From contig CALAPG010000370.1 of assembly GCA_937889485.1 (NCBI GenBank), forward strand, positions 1 to 5,843: DNA of 5,843 nt, written 5' to 3'. Shown piece after piece: positions 1-5,793 of this stretch (positions are counted from its first letter, which is position 1; the number at the start of each line of letters is the position of its first letter). This DNA is from an uncultured Moraxella sp. GTDB lineage: Bacteria; Pseudomonadota; Gammaproteobacteria; Pseudomonadales; Moraxellaceae. The notes under the pieces were generated by a model that saw nothing but the letters and a program-made list of their open reading frames with translations, did not search any database and was not told the origin of the DNA. A program made the translations under genes and the position numbers.

Positions 1-649
1 CGTAGGTTTTGACCAAGGCGGCTTACTAACCGAAAAGATTAACCAGTTTCCACATTGCGTATTGTTACTTGATGAGATTGAAAAAGCACACCCTGATGTG
101 TTTAATTTACTCTTACAAGTGATGGATCATGGCGCCCTAACCGATAACAACGGACGCACGGCGAGTTTTAAACAAGTGATCTTAATCATGACCACCAATG
201 TGGGCGCCGATAGCATCAGTCGTAATAGTATGGGCTTTACCAAGCAAGACCACAGCCGCGATAATACCGAGGCATTAAAACGCGTATTTACCCCAGAATT
301 TCGTAATCGGTTGGACGCGATTATCCAATTTAACCCACTGGATAAAAACGTGATTATCTCAGTAGTAGATAAATTTTTGGTAGAATTACAGGCGCAGCTT
401 GATGACAAAAAAGTGGTACTAGAAATTGATGACGCGGTACGTGAATACTTGGCACAAAAAGGGTATGATCGCTTGATGGGAGCAAGACCCATGAACCGAC
501 TCATTCAAGATGAAATCAAAAAACCGCTGGCGGAGCAAATACTATTTGGTGATTTGGTCAATGGTGGGACGGTGTCTATTCGTCTGACAAAAGACAAGCA
601 GGGCATTGAACTTATCACGGTTACCGAAAAACAGACTGATGATGTGTGA
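1..649 (+). CDS. clpA: ATP-dependent Clp protease ATP-binding subunit ClpA, C-terminal part (5' end outside window)
   Basis: This is the last 215 residues of ClpA, the AAA+ unfoldase that feeds substrates (N-degron proteins via ClpS, ssrA-tagged proteins) to the ClpP peptidase in the cytoplasm. The frame is open from base 2, so the gene continues leftward; full ClpA is about 750 residues. Visible parts of the second AAA+ module are the end of the pore loop (VGF, fragment residues 1-3), Walker B LLLDE (21-25), sensor 1 around TTN (64-66), the arginine-finger segment FTPEFRNRLD (96-105) and the sensor 2 motif GAR (160-162). The small C-terminal D2 domain follows. The segment LTDNNGR and the GYDRLMGARPM block are typical of ClpA rather than ClpB or ClpX. 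It ends at TGA (647-649) and is followed by an intrinsic terminator. It converges with the minus-strand tRNA and ntr genes. Nothing looks broken. Family identity is firm from motifs; no search was run. Confidence 0.95.
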   Translation, partial: VGFDQGGLLTEKINQFPHCVLLLDEIEKAHPDVFNLLLQVMDHGALTDNNGRTASFKQVILIMTTNVGADSISRNSMGFTKQDHSRDNTEALKRVFTPEFRNRLDAIIQFNPLDKNVIISVVDKFLVELQAQLDDKKVVLEIDDAVREYLAQKGYDRLMGARPMNRLIQDEIKKPLAEQILFGDLVNGGTVSIRLTKDKQGIELITVTEKQTDDV

Positions 650-703
650 TATCATACCTAACAGCTACTCAATCAGAAACTATATTGATGCTCTGATCAT
701 CGC

Positions 704-728
704 AAGGCGCCTAATAAGCGCCTTTTTT
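704..728 (+). terminator. Rho-independent terminator of clpA
   Basis: A perfect 7-bp stem, AAGGCGC (704-710) with GCGCCTT (718-724), encloses a 7-base loop and runs into six T residues (723-728). It lies 54 bases after the clpA stop codon on the same strand, so it most likely ends the clpA transcript before it meets the convergent tRNA gene. Confidence 0.88.
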
Positions 729-801
729 GTGTCCGATAAGGGTGTGTACAGTAAGCTCAATTTTTTTGCGGTTATATAAGGTTACGGTATTTTCTAGACA
801 T

Positions 802-825
802 AAAAAAACCTGCTAGCTGCAGGTT
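802..825 (-). terminator. Rho-independent terminator of tRNA-Leu
   Basis: On the minus strand a 7-bp stem AACCTGC/GCAGGTT (825-819 with 813-807) with a 5-base loop is followed by a run of T (plus-strand A-run 802-808). It begins 23 bases past the tRNA 3' end. In the plus direction the hairpin has no T-run, so it serves the minus-strand transcript. Confidence 0.85.
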
Positions 826-848
826 AATCTATTAGACACATTAGTGAG

Positions 849-933
849 TGGTGGGGCTGAAGAGACTCGAACTCTTACACCTCGCGGCGCTGGAACCTAA
901 ATCCAGTGCGTCTACCAATTTCGCCACAGCCCC
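849..933 (-). tRNA. tRNA-Leu, anticodon UAG
   Basis: An 85-nt class II tRNA with CCA encoded in the gene (849-851). The acceptor stem pairs GGGGCTG (933-927) with CAGCCCC (859-853), followed by discriminator A. The D-arm contains the AATTGGTAGACGC segment typical of leucine tRNAs. The anticodon stem CTGGA/TCCAG holds the loop TTTAGGT, giving anticodon UAG (897-899 on the plus strand). A long variable arm (CGCC/GGTG paired) and a T-arm AAGAG-TTCGAGT-CTCTT complete it. It reads CUA and, by wobble, other CUN codons. It is a single gene with its own promoter and terminator, not part of a tRNA cluster. Confidence 0.97.
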
Positions 934-976
934 ATGAGCTAACTCAGTGTTTGACTATGTGTCTTTGTGGTTGGCT

Positions 977-1004
977 ATTATATAGAGTTTTAAAAATATG
1001 GCAA
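977..1004 (-). promoter_or_regulatory. Sigma70 promoter of tRNA-Leu
   Basis: On the minus strand TTGCCA (-35, 1004-999) and a perfect TATAAT (-10, 982-977) are separated by 16 bases. The predicted start near 970 gives a leader of about 37 bases to be trimmed by RNase P before the mature tRNA end at 933. The match and position are strong; activity is inferred. Confidence 0.82.
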
Positions 1005-1008
1005 GTAC

Positions 1009-1052
1009 TTTTTTTAAAAAAATGCAAAAAAAATGCAAAAAAGTGATTTTTT
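1009..1052 (-). promoter_or_regulatory. Phased A/T-tracts upstream of the tRNA promoter (possible UP element or bent DNA)
   Basis: Immediately upstream of the tRNA -35 box are plus-strand A-tracts at 1016-1022, 1026-1033 and 1037-1042, with centres about 10 bases apart. They are flanked by T-tracts at 1009-1015 and 1047-1052. The first two A-tracts are each followed, downstream of an intervening ATGC or AATGC spacer, by the next. Helically phased A-tracts bend DNA, and A/T-rich sequence at this place acts as a UP element at stable-RNA promoters. That role is inferred. The stretch also forms the 3' flank of the kinase gene. Confidence 0.5.
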
Positions 1053-2085
1053 ACTTTATTAAGCAATTTAGTGCGCTAATGATGGGCATAAGTGAGTTGG
1101 TTCGGTGATAAATGTGCTTGGCAAGTAGGGCATCTAGTACTGATTGGCAAATTTGATAGGCAAGGCTGTCCCAATTGTTAGTGTGACAAAAAATAGATTT
1201 GCTAATAATAGGTACCTCGGTTTGACAATGTGCCACCGCCCAGCCACGAAAGTCCTGCGCTTGGAACGGTAAAACGCCCGTTAGCAACTCGTAAAAAATA
1301 ATGCCCAAACTGTAATAATCACTTCTTGGGTCTGGCACTTTGCCTGTAAAGCGCTCAGGGCTCATATAAGCGGGGGTGCCAGCGGTGTATTGAGTGGTGG
1401 GCGTCGTTGTGGGGGGGACTACAATAGCAAGACTTAAACCAAAATCAACCATGATGAGCTGAGGGTTAGGGGCGTTGGGGTTGGTGACGATAACATTGCT
1501 GGGTTTTAAATCTAGGTGCAAATAACCGATTTGGTGAAAGCGCTGCACCAACTGGCATAGTTGCACAAAAATACGTATTTTTTGGGCAACGCTTATATTA
1601 AAGTTGGCGCTGGTAATTAAGGTTTTTAAGTTGTCGCCCGCGTGATAAGACATGACAATATAAGGATAAGGCGCTAACAGATCGCTATTTTTAACACTTT
1701 CTTTAACATAACTGTTAACACAATCTTCTATTATCAACCCATGGTGCAGGGGCTGGCTGGTAGAGGCGGCGTACAGGGTTGGTATGCCAATGCGGGCGTG
1801 AACGCTAGGGTATGGCGCGATTGCCAAGGATTGGCAGCTTTGCAGGGTCATCACCTCTTTCTGTAACTGCTGCAGGTGGTAGGGGCGATAACCCTGCTGC
1901 AATTGCTTGATAAAAACAGGGATGGGCGCGTCAATCGCATCTTTTGGTTGGTGGCTTGCGTCAACTTGCTTTAGCCAATTTCGCTTTAGCAAGCCTCGCC
2001 AAAGTAAGCTATGGTTATGCTTGTTGCTAGCCGCTAATGGCTGTAAGTGGCTAAGATAGGCGCTGCTGTGTTGGGGCATGGGCAT
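1051..2085 (-). CDS. Soluble Hanks-type serine/threonine protein kinase, third cistron of the ntrBC unit
   Basis: A 344-residue kinase that should transfer phosphate from ATP to Ser/Thr of an unknown target. Visible motifs are the candidate ATP lysine K60 in PVFIK, candidate helix-C glutamate E77, catalytic loop HLDLKPSN (190-197; D192, K194, N197), DFG (214-216), and activation segment ending in SPE (242-244). D256 and G261 of the SDYYSLG helix follow, then a C-terminal LLAKHIYHR segment matching subdomain XI. It is almost only a kinase domain: no transmembrane helix, PASTA or other sensor is seen, so it is probably cytoplasmic. Oddities: no GxGxxG loop in the N-lobe, HLD instead of HRD (non-RD type), and an activation loop with seven Thr at 226-237, encoded partly over a C7 tract. 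ATG at 2085 follows the ntrC stop by 9 bases without a clear ribosome site, suggesting translational coupling; ATG at 2079 is an alternative. The family is clear, the substrate unknown. Confidence 0.88.
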   Translation of the reverse strand: MPMPQHSSAYLSHLQPLAASNKHNHSLLWRGLLKRNWLKQVDASHQPKDAIDAPIPVFIKQLQQGYRPYHLQQLQKEVMTLQSCQSLAIAPYPSVHARIGIPTLYAASTSQPLHHGLIIEDCVNSYVKESVKNSDLLAPYPYIVMSYHAGDNLKTLITSANFNISVAQKIRIFVQLCQLVQRFHQIGYLHLDLKPSNVIVTNPNAPNPQLIMVDFGLSLAIVVPPTTTPTTQYTAGTPAYMSPERFTGKVPDPRSDYYSLGIIFYELLTGVLPFQAQDFRGWAVAHCQTEVPIISKSIFCHTNNWDSLAYQICQSVLDALLAKHIYHRTNSLMPIISALNCLIK

Positions 2086-2094
2086 AACGGCGGA

Positions 2095-3744
2095 TTATTT
2101 GACCGTTTTCCCTTCTATTAGCTGTTGGTATTTACGAGTGACGGTGTTGCGCCCCCAGCCTAGTAGGTCTGCCGCTTGTCCTTTGTGCTGGTCAGTATGA
2201 TGTAAGGCGACTTCAAGCAGGCATTTTTCAAAGATGGGATAGGCGGTTTGTAAAATATCTTGTTGCCCTTTTGCCAATGCAATTTTTGCCCAATGCTGCA
2301 AGGGGGTCACCCAGTCTTGTGTAGGAGGTGCCTCATTGGGCGCGCTTGTTAGGTGGGTGTGCGGTGTAACGATGCTGGTGGGCGGTTTTTCTGCCAACGT
2401 GGCTGGCTTTGTCGCTAAGGTGGCGGCGTTGTCAAACGCGTGCAAAATCTCGGGTGGTAAGTCTGTTGGCACAATGGTATGACCTGTGGTCATCACTGTA
2501 AGCCAGCGGCAGGTGTTTTCTAGTTGACGTACATTGCCTTGCCACGGATAGTGCTGCAACATTGTCATAGCATGTGGGGTGATGGTTTTTGGTACAGTTT
2601 GGGTGATTTTGGCAATATGCTGCATAAAAAACTGGATAAGCAGGGGAATATCCTCTTGACGCTCACGTAGGGCAGGCAGTGACAAACGAATGACATTTAG
2701 GCGATAAAACAAATCCTCCCGAAATCTGCCTTGTCTGACCAGGTCTTCTAGATTTTGGTGGGTGGCGGCAATGATGCGCACATCTACTTTGATGGGTTTG
2801 AGTCCACCAACCCGATAAAATTCGCCATTTGCCAAGACCCGTAATAGTCGGGTTTGGGTGGGTAGTGGCATGTCGCCAATTTCATCCAAAAACAGCGTAC
2901 CGCCATGCGCTTGTTCAAACCGTCCTTGTCGCGTATTGCTTGCGCCTGTAAATGCCCCTTTTTCATGTCCAAATAGTTCTGCTTCTATCAAATCGTGGGG
3001 GATGGCGGCCATATTTAGGGCGATGAATGGTTTGTTTTTTCGGGGCGAGTGTTGGTGCAGCGCACTGGCAATCAGCTCTTTGCCTGTGCCTGATTCGCCT
3101 GTAATTAATACGGTCATAGGCATGTGAGATAACCGCCCTATCGCTCGAAAAACTTTTTGCATGGCAAGTGATTGCCCGATAATGCCAGAGGGATGAGGAA
3201 TATCGGGGTCAACATTAGCAAGCGCGCTGGCTGGTTGTGTGGCTGCAGGTTGGTGGTGCACGGCTGAGGCAGGGGTATCAGCCCCAAGCGCCGTTACAAT
3301 TGGTGGGGCGTGCTGCTGGCTATGTTGCTGGTAAGCTTTGTTGACCACATGAATGGCATCCTCTAAATCAAAGGGTTTTGGTAGATAATCAAAGGCACCT
3401 GCTTGATAACTATCCACCGCAGACTGCACATCGGCATGTGCGGTCATGACAATGATGGGAATGCTAGAAAAATGCTGTTGAATTTTTTCGCTCAGCACAA
3501 GCCCGTTCATCATGGGCATGCGAATATCGGTGATAATAACTGCAGGTAAGTTGGCGGTTATCATGGGGGTATTCTTGAGATGCTCTAACGTTTGCCACGC
3601 AGTTTGGGCATTACCAAATGTTTTGACATCATAGCCACTATCAGTGAGGGTGTCTTCCAAAATCGTACGTAAGGCGCTATCGTCATCAATGACCCAAACC
3701 AAGGGTTGTGAGGGGGTGAACGTAGGATCAGAAACGGCTGTCAT
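2095..3744 (-). CDS. ntrC: Nitrogen regulation response regulator NtrC (NR(I)), sigma54 activator
   Basis: A 549-residue NtrC. When phosphorylated by NtrB it oligomerises at enhancers and uses ATP hydrolysis to open sigma54-RNA polymerase promoters of nitrogen genes. The receiver domain (about 15-138) has acidic residues D20-D22, phospho-acceptor D73 in ITDIRMP, T101 and K123. The AAA+ domain (about 185-430) has Walker A GESGTGKE (216-223), the sigma54-contact loop GAFTGA (263-268), Walker B LFLDE (284-288) and GNVRQLEN (403-410). The C-terminal Fis-type helix-turn-helix (about 505-541) contains LLGWGRNTVTRK, the NtrC hallmark that separates it from other sigma54 activators. It is longer than enterobacterial NtrC (about 470 residues) because of Ala/Pro/Thr-rich linkers near 141-184 and 436-478. 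ATG 3744 is supported by an AAGGT ribosome site six bases upstream. It lies 116 bases after ntrB and 9 before the kinase gene. A synonym is glnG. Confidence 0.95.
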   Translation of the reverse strand: MTAVSDPTFTPSQPLVWVIDDDSALRTILEDTLTDSGYDVKTFGNAQTAWQTLEHLKNTPMITANLPAVIITDIRMPMMNGLVLSEKIQQHFSSIPIIVMTAHADVQSAVDSYQAGAFDYLPKPFDLEDAIHVVNKAYQQHSQQHAPPIVTALGADTPASAVHHQPAATQPASALANVDPDIPHPSGIIGQSLAMQKVFRAIGRLSHMPMTVLITGESGTGKELIASALHQHSPRKNKPFIALNMAAIPHDLIEAELFGHEKGAFTGASNTRQGRFEQAHGGTLFLDEIGDMPLPTQTRLLRVLANGEFYRVGGLKPIKVDVRIIAATHQNLEDLVRQGRFREDLFYRLNVIRLSLPALRERQEDIPLLIQFFMQHIAKITQTVPKTITPHAMTMLQHYPWQGNVRQLENTCRWLTVMTTGHTIVPTDLPPEILHAFDNAATLATKPATLAEKPPTSIVTPHTHLTSAPNEAPPTQDWVTPLQHWAKIALAKGQQDILQTAYPIFEKCLLEVALHHTDQHKGQAADLLGWGRNTVTRKYQQLIEGKTVK

Positions 3745-3750
3745 TGCTTT

Positions 3751-3755
3751 ACCTT
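3751..3755 (-). promoter_or_regulatory. Ribosome binding site of ntrC
   Basis: On the minus strand AAGGT lies six bases before the ATG at 3744-3742. It is the only clear Shine-Dalgarno site among the three genes of this unit and fixes the ntrC start. Confidence 0.75.
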
Positions 3756-3794
3756 ATTTTGAAAATTATGGTCGGTTATTGCACGGGTTGCTAA

Positions 3795-3810
3795 GATTAT
3801 AACGATTATA
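3795..3810 (-). repeat. Short direct repeat TATAATC x2 in the ntrB-ntrC gap
   Basis: On the minus strand TATAATC-GT-TATAATC (3810-3795) repeats with a 9-base period and is flanked by GCTAA (3790-3794) and TTAGC (3811-3815) as inverted arms. Each copy contains a perfect -10 hexamer, but neither has a -35 box at 16-18 bases. It may be a weak internal promoter or operator for ntrC, or chance in an AT-rich gap. The rest of the 116-base gap (3745-3860) shows only the ntrC ribosome site. Confidence 0.3.
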
Positions 3811-3860
3811 TTAGCGGCATTTTATATGTTTAGTATCATGCCAATTGCTACTAAGCTAAG

Positions 3861-5114
3861 TCAATGGTTAGCTGTAGATTGCCAAGGCAAAAAAATGCTA
3901 AAAACGGTTTCACCCACTTGTGAGTTTACTGTGACAAGTCCACCGTGGCGCTGCACGATATCTTGCACCAGCGCTAACCCAAGACCTGTACCTTGGTCAC
4001 GACCTGTCACCAACGGATAAAAAATCTTTGGCAATAACTGGCTATCAATGCCAGTCCCATTGTCTATGATGTCGATACGTAGCACGCTTTTATGGCGAAT
4101 TTCTCCAATGGTTTGTTGGTGATGAATGCGGCTACGCACAGTAATTTTGGGTTGATTAATGCAATTTTCATTAAGCGCTTGCGTGGCATTATTGAGAATA
4201 TTGATAAATACTTGAATAAGTTGGTCTTTATCGGCAGTGATTTCTGGTAATGATAAGTCATAATCACGGCAAAGGCGAATGTGCGGGTGCTGTAGTTCGG
4301 TTAGGGTGAGGGCGTGCTGCAAGGGTTCGTGGATATTGAGTCTTTGCCAGTGTGGCAAGCTTGGGGTACCTAATAGCTGAGTAACTAAGTTATTGAGCCG
4401 ACGTGTTTCATCCATGATAATTTGTAGGTAGGTGGCAATTTTTTTGGTCTTTTTTTCTAGGTTATCCGCTGTTCTCATTGTACGGCTGTTATCAGCTTGC
4501 AGGAGTTGTTGAAAATTTTTTTCCAACAGTTGGCTTGCGCCCAGTATGCCCGCCAAGGGGTTTTTGACCTCATGTGCCATATTACGAATGAGTTGACGGG
4601 TGGTATGGTGTTGGTCATGTAGGTATTGCTCTTGTTGGATACGACTTTCGGTGTCTTTTGCCCACATTTCGACCAAATAATAAAATCCTGTGGCAGTTTC
4701 TAGGGCTGATACCCCAAAATCTACTAAAATTGGGGCAGAATACTCTTTTTTGCTGAGCCCTAAAATGGTGCAATTATGGTGGATAAAGGTCTGGTGCATT
4801 TTTTTGGTGTTAGCAAACTGCTGAATCAGCGTGTTTTTGGCGTTTTCTCGTGCTTGAGCGTTGGGTGCTGGGGCAGGGCTGGCGTTGGTATCATGGTGAA
4901 TCGGGGTTAATAGTTCAATAATATCTGCGTTGATAAGGTTTAGTTGGCTGATGGATAAAATTTGCTCCGCCGCGGTATTCATATACACACAGCGAAAATT
5001 GTCGTCGGCAATGATAACGCCTGTTAATAGGGTGTTGATGACAGGGGTTAATAAGGGTGTGTTTTCAAGGGGTTGTGAAGGCGTGTTGGGTGTTATCATT
5101 GGGGTTTTAGTCAT
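3861..5114 (-). CDS. ntrB: Nitrogen regulation sensor histidine kinase/phosphatase NtrB (NR(II))
   Basis: NtrB autophosphorylates on a histidine and passes phosphate to NtrC when nitrogen is short. In the known systems PII protein turns it into a phosphatase when nitrogen is ample. From ATG 5114 the protein is 417 residues. A PAS domain occupies about 22-150 (IIADDNFRCVYMNTAAEQIL). The dimerisation/phosphoacceptor segment is MAHEVKNPLAGILGASQLLE with His181. The ATPase domain shows the N-box NILNNATQAL, G1 box DNGTGID, the FYPLVTGRDQ segment and G2 box GTGLGLA, all closely NtrB-like. The segment between LLEK and YLQIIMDE seems about 20 residues longer than in E. coli NtrB. No membrane segment is seen, so it should be cytosolic. 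The frame stays open to an ATG at 5321, but that lies inside the upstream terminator and before both promoter candidates, so 5114 was chosen; ATG 5099 is possible. Neither has a good ribosome site. A synonym is glnL. Confidence 0.92.
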   Translation of the reverse strand: MTKTPMITPNTPSQPLENTPLLTPVINTLLTGVIIADDNFRCVYMNTAAEQILSISQLNLINADIIELLTPIHHDTNASPAPAPNAQARENAKNTLIQQFANTKKMHQTFIHHNCTILGLSKKEYSAPILVDFGVSALETATGFYYLVEMWAKDTESRIQQEQYLHDQHHTTRQLIRNMAHEVKNPLAGILGASQLLEKNFQQLLQADNSRTMRTADNLEKKTKKIATYLQIIMDETRRLNNLVTQLLGTPSLPHWQRLNIHEPLQHALTLTELQHPHIRLCRDYDLSLPEITADKDQLIQVFINILNNATQALNENCINQPKITVRSRIHHQQTIGEIRHKSVLRIDIIDNGTGIDSQLLPKIFYPLVTGRDQGTGLGLALVQDIVQRHGGLVTVNSQVGETVFSIFLPWQSTANH

Positions 5115-5143
5115 TGGGTTGGGTAAAGTATGGTTAATTATGC

Positions 5144-5159
5144 TGCAATTACAGTGCCA
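5144..5159 (-). promoter_or_regulatory. Sigma54 (-24/-12) promoter of the ntrB-ntrC-kinase unit
   Basis: The minus strand reads TGGCAC-TGTAA-TTGCA, an exact match to the sigma54 consensus TGGCAC-N5-TTGC(A/T) with correct GG-to-GC spacing. Start of transcription is expected near 5133, about 20 bases before the chosen ntrB ATG. Because the operon encodes NtrC, a sigma54 activator, positive autoregulation is the natural inference. I see no convincing NtrC enhancer upstream. Confidence 0.82.
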
Positions 5160-5214
5160 ATTATGGGCGCTAGAGTTGTTTTTTTGGGTGGTGTGGTGAG
5201 GTGTTATTGGGTTT

Positions 5215-5243
5215 ATTATGCGTATGCTATACAGCTGCGTCAA
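5215..5243 (-). promoter_or_regulatory. Sigma70-type promoter upstream of ntrB
   Basis: On the minus strand TTGACG (5243-5238) and CATAAT (5220-5215) are separated by the ideal 17 bases, each hexamer matching consensus at five of six positions. It lies about 55 bases upstream of the sigma54 element, so the pair resembles the tandem sigma70/sigma54 arrangement at enterobacterial glnA. It would give basal expression with a leader of about 95 bases. An imperfect dyad (5233-5249) overlaps the -35 box. Confidence 0.6.
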
Positions 5244-5298
5244 TGCGCTATGGTTGTTTTTGTTAGGGGAAAAGGGTAAGTAAAATTCAATCGCTATG

Positions 5299-5329
5299 AA
5301 AAAAGGCATGATATCAATCATGCCTTTTT
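5299..5329 (-). terminator. Rho-independent terminator of the TonB-dependent receptor gene (possibly bidirectional)
   Basis: A perfect 13-bp stem (5300-5312 with 5317-5329, core AAGGCATGAT/ATCATGCCTT) with a 4-base loop ends in six T residues on the minus strand (plus-strand A-run 5299-5304). It begins 21 bases after the receptor stop codon and insulates the ntr operon from receptor transcription. The plus strand also has T residues after the stem, so it could act both ways. Confidence 0.9.
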
Positions 5330-5350
5330 ATTTTTGATGAAGTTAGGCGC

Positions 5351-5793
5351 TTAGAACCATTTGTAGGTGGCAGATACAAAGGCGTTGATGCCTTTTTGGT
5401 TGTAGCCATATACGGTTTCGTATTCTTTGCCCGTGAGGTTGTTGAGACGGGTGTTAATGGTTAGGTTGGGTGTCATATAATAGTTGGCGGATAGGTTAAG
5501 TAGCGTGTAACTGTCTAGCTCGGCTTTGGTATAGCCATCAACTCGCTTACCTGTGTACTGAGATTCAGCGCGAATATCAAAGCTTGGCTGTTTGTAACCA
5601 ATGTAGGCTAAGCCTATATTTTCAGCGATTGAAGCATCTTCGGTAACTATACCTTGATTGGTGTCTTCAATGCGTTGGTTTGTATAGTTTAAACCAAATA
5701 GGGTGTTGTTTAGTGTCCAATCAGAGGTGAGGCTCAGTCCTTTAATCTCACTTTCATTTCGGTTAACTGTAGTTGAATAAGATGAGTTCGCCA
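5351..5793 (-). CDS. btuB: TonB-dependent outer-membrane receptor, BtuB-like, C-terminal part (5' end missing)
   Basis: These are the last ~147 residues of a TonB-dependent outer-membrane receptor, a 22-strand barrel that imports a chelate using TonB-ExbB-ExbD energy. The fragment shows alternating aromatic/polar beta-strands (DWTLNNTLFGLNYT, YTLLNLSANYYM), the RLNNLTGKEYETVYGYNQKG stretch near the end, and a terminal Phe (YKWF) as the barrel-assembly signal. The NL-(F/T)-xKxYETVYGY-x-x-x-G pattern closely resembles the end of the vitamin B12 receptor BtuB, so cobalamin is the likely cargo, but the plug and ligand loops are not in the window and another siderophore-type receptor is possible. 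The frame stays open through the right end, but bases from 5794 are sequencing adapter, so the apparent GTG start at 5827 and the leading residues MTGVQTCALPI are artefact. The gene is cut by the contig end, with its terminator at 5299-5329. Confidence 0.85.

Noticed and set aside
127..504. 125-codon minus-strand open frame inside clpA
   Set aside because: It is antisense to a strongly conserved AAA+ domain, shows no recognisable motif and has no promoter or ribosome site.
729..800. Possible small RNA or attachment site between the two terminators, next to the tRNA gene
   Set aside because: There is no promoter, stable hairpin, integrase or duplicated tRNA 3' end in the window to support it.
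1040..1057. Candidate terminator of the kinase gene (AAAGT/ACTTT on the minus strand followed by T-rich sequence)
   Set aside because: The stem has five pairs with a single G-C pair and overlaps the stop codon; the T-runs are better explained as the A-tracts upstream of the tRNA promoter.
2858..3127. 89-codon plus-strand frame inside ntrC
   Set aside because: It is antisense to the AAA+ core of NtrC, with composition expected of a shadow frame.
4930..5199. Hydrophobic 89-codon plus-strand frame over the ntrB 5' end
   Set aside because: It reads like a small membrane protein, but it is antisense to the PAS coding region and covers the sigma54 promoter; the hydrophobicity comes from T/G-rich antisense sequence.
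5230..5250. Possible NtrC enhancer at the imperfect dyad overlapping the sigma70 -35 box
   Set aside because: Only the outer AGC/GCT and a TGCG repeat agree; it does not match the GCAC-type half-sites of known NtrC sites well enough to call.
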